Made by a program: the position numbers and the translations under genes
The notes under the pieces: generated by a model
The model's input: the letters and a program-made list of their open reading frames with translations, nothing else
The model's database searches: none
Told to the model about the DNA's origin: nothing
Part shown: piece by piece, positions 5,811 to 6,787 of the stretch
Layout: every line of letters begins with the position of its first letter
Position numbering within the stretch: the stretch's first letter is position 1
Assembly: GCA_036570545.1 (NCBI GenBank)
Contig: DATCXZ010000196.1
Location: forward strand, 1-6,787
DNA: 6,787 nucleotides
Source of the DNA: Pelagibius sp036570545
Lineage (GTDB): Bacteria; Pseudomonadota; Alphaproteobacteria; Kiloniellales; Kiloniellaceae
Direction of reading: 5' to 3'

Positions 5811-5844
5811 CTCTCCTTCCGGTCGCCTCTCCCGGCAACACCGC

Positions 5845-5880
5845 TGTCACCCCGGGGCTTGTCCCCGGGGGCCATTGGCC
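5845..5880 (+). repeat. Solitary copy of the gtc-cttgt hairpin repeat after the TerC gene
   Basis: Bases 5850-5857 (CCCCGGGG) pair with 5863-5870 around CTTGT (5858-5862). The flanks ctgtcac and gccattggc match, on the plus strand, the minus-strand reading of the copy at 794-826, with only a few changes. No GIY-YIG gene is next to it. It begins 35 bases after the TerC stop and could fold in that transcript, but no T tract follows it. Confidence 0.75.
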
Positions 5881-6055
5881 TCAGAGCGTGGCAATGTATC
5901 CTGCCGCCGCTGCCCCCCGCCAGCTCCCTCCCCGCCATTGAAGCTTCCTTCATAGGGGAAGCCGGCGCGGCCGCGGGCCGCCGGGCGGGTCCTTGCAACC
6001 CTCCCGGCCCTGGGGCACAAGGAAAGCGGCCCGGTTTTAGAGCCTTCGGCCGCAG

Positions 6056-6142
6056 GCCCGCTTGATGGAACTGGTAGACATACGGGACTTAAAATCCCGA
6101 GGCCGCAAGGCCGTGCCGGTTCGAGTCCGGCAGCGGGCACCA
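6056..6142 (+). tRNA. trnL: tRNA-Leu, anticodon TAA (UAA)
   Basis: A full class II tRNA is visible. The acceptor arms GCCCGCT (6056-6062) and AGCGGGC (6132-6138) pair in all seven positions. The anticodon stem CGGGA/TCCCG (6083-6087, 6095-6099) encloses the loop CTTAAAA with anticodon TAA at 6090-6092. A long variable arm GGCC-GCAA-GGCC (6101-6112) is as expected for leucine. The T arm GCCGG-TTCGAGT-CCGGC spans 6115-6131. The D loop has AACTGGTAGA. The discriminator A (6139) is followed by an encoded CCA (6140-6142). It should read UUA (and by wobble UUG) codons, which are rare in these GC-rich genes. No sign of an integrated element is seen at its 3' end. Confidence 0.97.
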
Positions 6143-6221
6143 GCCTTCCGAACGCAGGAGTGGAACCGGAGCGCGCGCGCCGCGTTGGTGGGCTGAAGAA
6201 AATCCGGGAAAGAGGAAGACG

Positions 6222-6251
6222 GCCATGACCAGGACCGCCATGACCAGGACC
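6222..6251 (+). repeat. Perfect 15-bp tandem duplication spanning the lipoprotein start
   Basis: The sequence gccatgaccaggacc occurs at 6222-6236 and again at 6237-6251. Each copy includes an in-frame ATG (6225 and 6240), so the duplication adds five residues (MTRTA) to the signal peptide and gives two possible starts. Confidence 0.85.
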
Positions 6252-6479
6252 GCGCCCAAGGTTGCAGCGGCGGCGCTGCTTGCATCGATGTTTCTGGTGA
6301 CCGGCTGCGAGGCCCTGCTGGGCGGCGCGGTAGGCGCCGGCGGCACGGCAGGCGGCTACGAGCTTCACCTCGACAACCAGAGAAGCAAGGTCCAGGAGGA
6401 CTACGACGAGGGCCGCATCGACCAGCAGGAGTACGAGATCCGCATGGACCAGATCCAGCGCGACTCGTTCATTCAGTAG
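6225..6479 (+). CDS. Small lipoprotein with SHOCT-like C-terminus (84 aa)
   Basis: This is a predicted lipoprotein: basic N-terminus, hydrophobic stretch AAAALLASMFLV at 14-25 and a lipobox ending at Cys28 (Leu-Val-Thr-Gly-Cys). The residue after Cys is Glu, not Asp, so transport to the outer membrane is more likely than retention in the inner one. The mature part starts with a Gly/Ala zipper (LLGGAVGAGGTAGG) and ends in two short charged helices (KVQEDYDEGRIDQQEYEIRM), whose L..y..G.I...EYE pattern resembles a SHOCT domain. SHOCT segments are thought to mediate oligomerisation or targeting; the function is unknown. ATG 6225 is preferred over 6240 because AGGA (6213-6216) is eight bases upstream. 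The gene lies 82 bases after tRNA-Leu and probably stands alone. Confidence 0.78.
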   Translation: MTRTAMTRTAPKVAAAALLASMFLVTGCEALLGGAVGAGGTAGGYELHLDNQRSKVQEDYDEGRIDQQEYEIRMDQIQRDSFIQ

Positions 6480-6529
6480 CAGCGGGAGACACCAGGCGAG
6501 CGCAGGCCGGCGTGCTTCGAGACGCTCGC

Positions 6530-6593
6530 TAGAGCAGATCAGGGTCGGATGGAATCGCCAGAGGCGATCCACCGACCCTGTGAATCTGCTCTA
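6530..6593. repeat. Long imperfect palindrome, 28-pair stem
   Basis: The arms are TAGAGCAGAT (6530-6539) with ATCTGCTCTA (6584-6593), then CAGGGTCGG (6540-6548) with CCGACCCTG (6572-6580), then TGG (6550-6552) with CCA (6569-6571), then ATCGCC (6554-6559) with GGCGAT (6563-6568), loop AGA. The only unpaired bases are A6549, A6553 and TGA at 6581-6583. It begins 50 bases after the lipoprotein stop and is followed by accctttt, so it might also end that transcript. Its form (tagagca...tgctcta ends) resembles interspersed palindromes common in alphaproteobacterial intergenic DNA. Confidence 0.75.
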
Positions 6594-6615
6594 CCCTTTT
6601 GAAGTAGATCGGATC

Positions 6616-6659
6616 CTCAGCATGACGTCATCAAGGTCGATTTCTTACCTCATGCTGAG
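6616..6659. repeat. Second inverted repeat with internal palindrome
   Basis: CTCAGCATGA (6616-6625) and TCATGCTGAG (6650-6659) are perfect 10-bp inverted arms separated by 24 bases. Inside lies another perfect palindrome, ATGACGTCAT (6622-6631), which overlaps the left arm, so the two structures exclude each other. It may belong to the same repeat unit as 6530-6593, only 23 bases away. Confidence 0.55.
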
Positions 6660-6750
6660 AGCTTGTGAACCTATTGGCGCTCTGGCAGGCGCTGAGGACA
6701 GCAAGGTTGCGGCGCGGAGCCCGCGGGGCGGGCGGAGGCGGTCGTTTCAT
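6631..6750 (-). pseudogene. Possible 5' remnant of a membrane transporter gene, broken by repeats
   Basis: A minus-strand ATG at 6748-6750 has AAGGG three bases upstream and opens a 39-codon frame ending with TGA at 6631-6633. The first 24 residues are a Pro/Arg-rich basic leader followed by RRNLAVLSACQS, a style of opening common at the first membrane helix of major facilitator transporters. After CQS the frame loses any hydrophobic character and runs into the inverted repeat at 6616-6659. I infer a gene start whose body was deleted or displaced when the repeat arrived. It could also be a chance frame; the match is by eye and short. Confidence 0.25.
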
Positions 6751-6787
6751 AATCCCTTGTCAGGTTGTCATCGCCTGCAGGCGGTGT

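Larger units (their letters stand above)
6480..6787. other. Right-end region without an intact gene
   Basis: These 308 bases hold two inverted repeats (6530-6593 and 6616-6659) and a minus-strand fragment (6631-6750), each listed separately. The last bases include a perfect 12-bp palindrome CGCCTGCAGGCG at 6772-6783. Nothing supports a plus-strand gene here. The region between 6480 and 6529 shows no clear feature. Confidence 0.5.

Noticed and set aside
6033..6042. GGTTTTAGAGC, like the start of a type II CRISPR repeat
   Set aside because: It occurs once, without repeats, spacers or any cas gene, just before a tRNA. It is a chance match.
6056..6142. tRNA-Leu as an integration site
   Set aside because: No integrase gene and no repeat of the tRNA 3' end were found in the window.
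6171..6180. Alternating GC run that could form Z-DNA
   Set aside because: Ten bases are expected by chance at this GC content and no context suggests a role.

Overview
The window reads as chromosomal DNA from a high-GC alphaproteobacterium. The evidence is the strong G/C third-position bias, a GcvA-type LysR regulator divergent from a DUF1127 gene, COG3180 (membrane 'AbrB') and TerC proteins of alphaproteobacterial type, and interspersed palindromic repeats of the gtc-cccgg-cttgt-ccggg-ac kind. A Rhodospirillales-like relative fits, but the sequence alone does not fix genus or species. No phage, plasmid, CRISPR or complete insertion-sequence genes were seen.

Layout, left to right. (1) 1-385: the C-terminal (FCD) end of a GntR-family regulator, cut by the window edge. 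(2) 421-830: a small GIY-YIG nuclease gene on the minus strand, bounded by inverted copies of a hairpin repeat, so the block looks like a small mobile cassette. A lone relative of the repeat lies at 5845-5880. (3) 849-1219: a DUF1127 small-protein gene on the minus strand with a clear intrinsic terminator. (4) 1377-2306: a LysR/GcvA-like regulator divergent from it. The 157-bp gap carries a 9-bp motif placed symmetrically before both genes. (5) 2426-3613: an acetylornithine deacetylase-type M20 peptidase with all metal ligands. (6) 3702-4799: a COG3180 membrane protein with an obvious internal duplication. (7) 5070-5810: a TerC-family membrane protein behind a 270-bp leader. (8) 6056-6142: tRNA-Leu(UAA). 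(9) 6225-6479: a small SHOCT-like lipoprotein. (10) 6480-6787: mostly repeats, namely a 28-bp-stem palindrome, a second inverted repeat, and a minus-strand reading frame that may be the broken start of a transporter gene.

The LysR regulator, the deacetylase and the COG3180 protein run in the same direction with short gaps and could form one unit handling an N-acyl amino acid or related compound. That is inference from context; the substrate cannot be read from the sequence. The core genes are ordinary. The points most worth a second look are the repeat-bounded GIY-YIG cassette, the DUF1127/LysR intergenic motif, and the repeat cluster at the right end next to the possible gene remnant.
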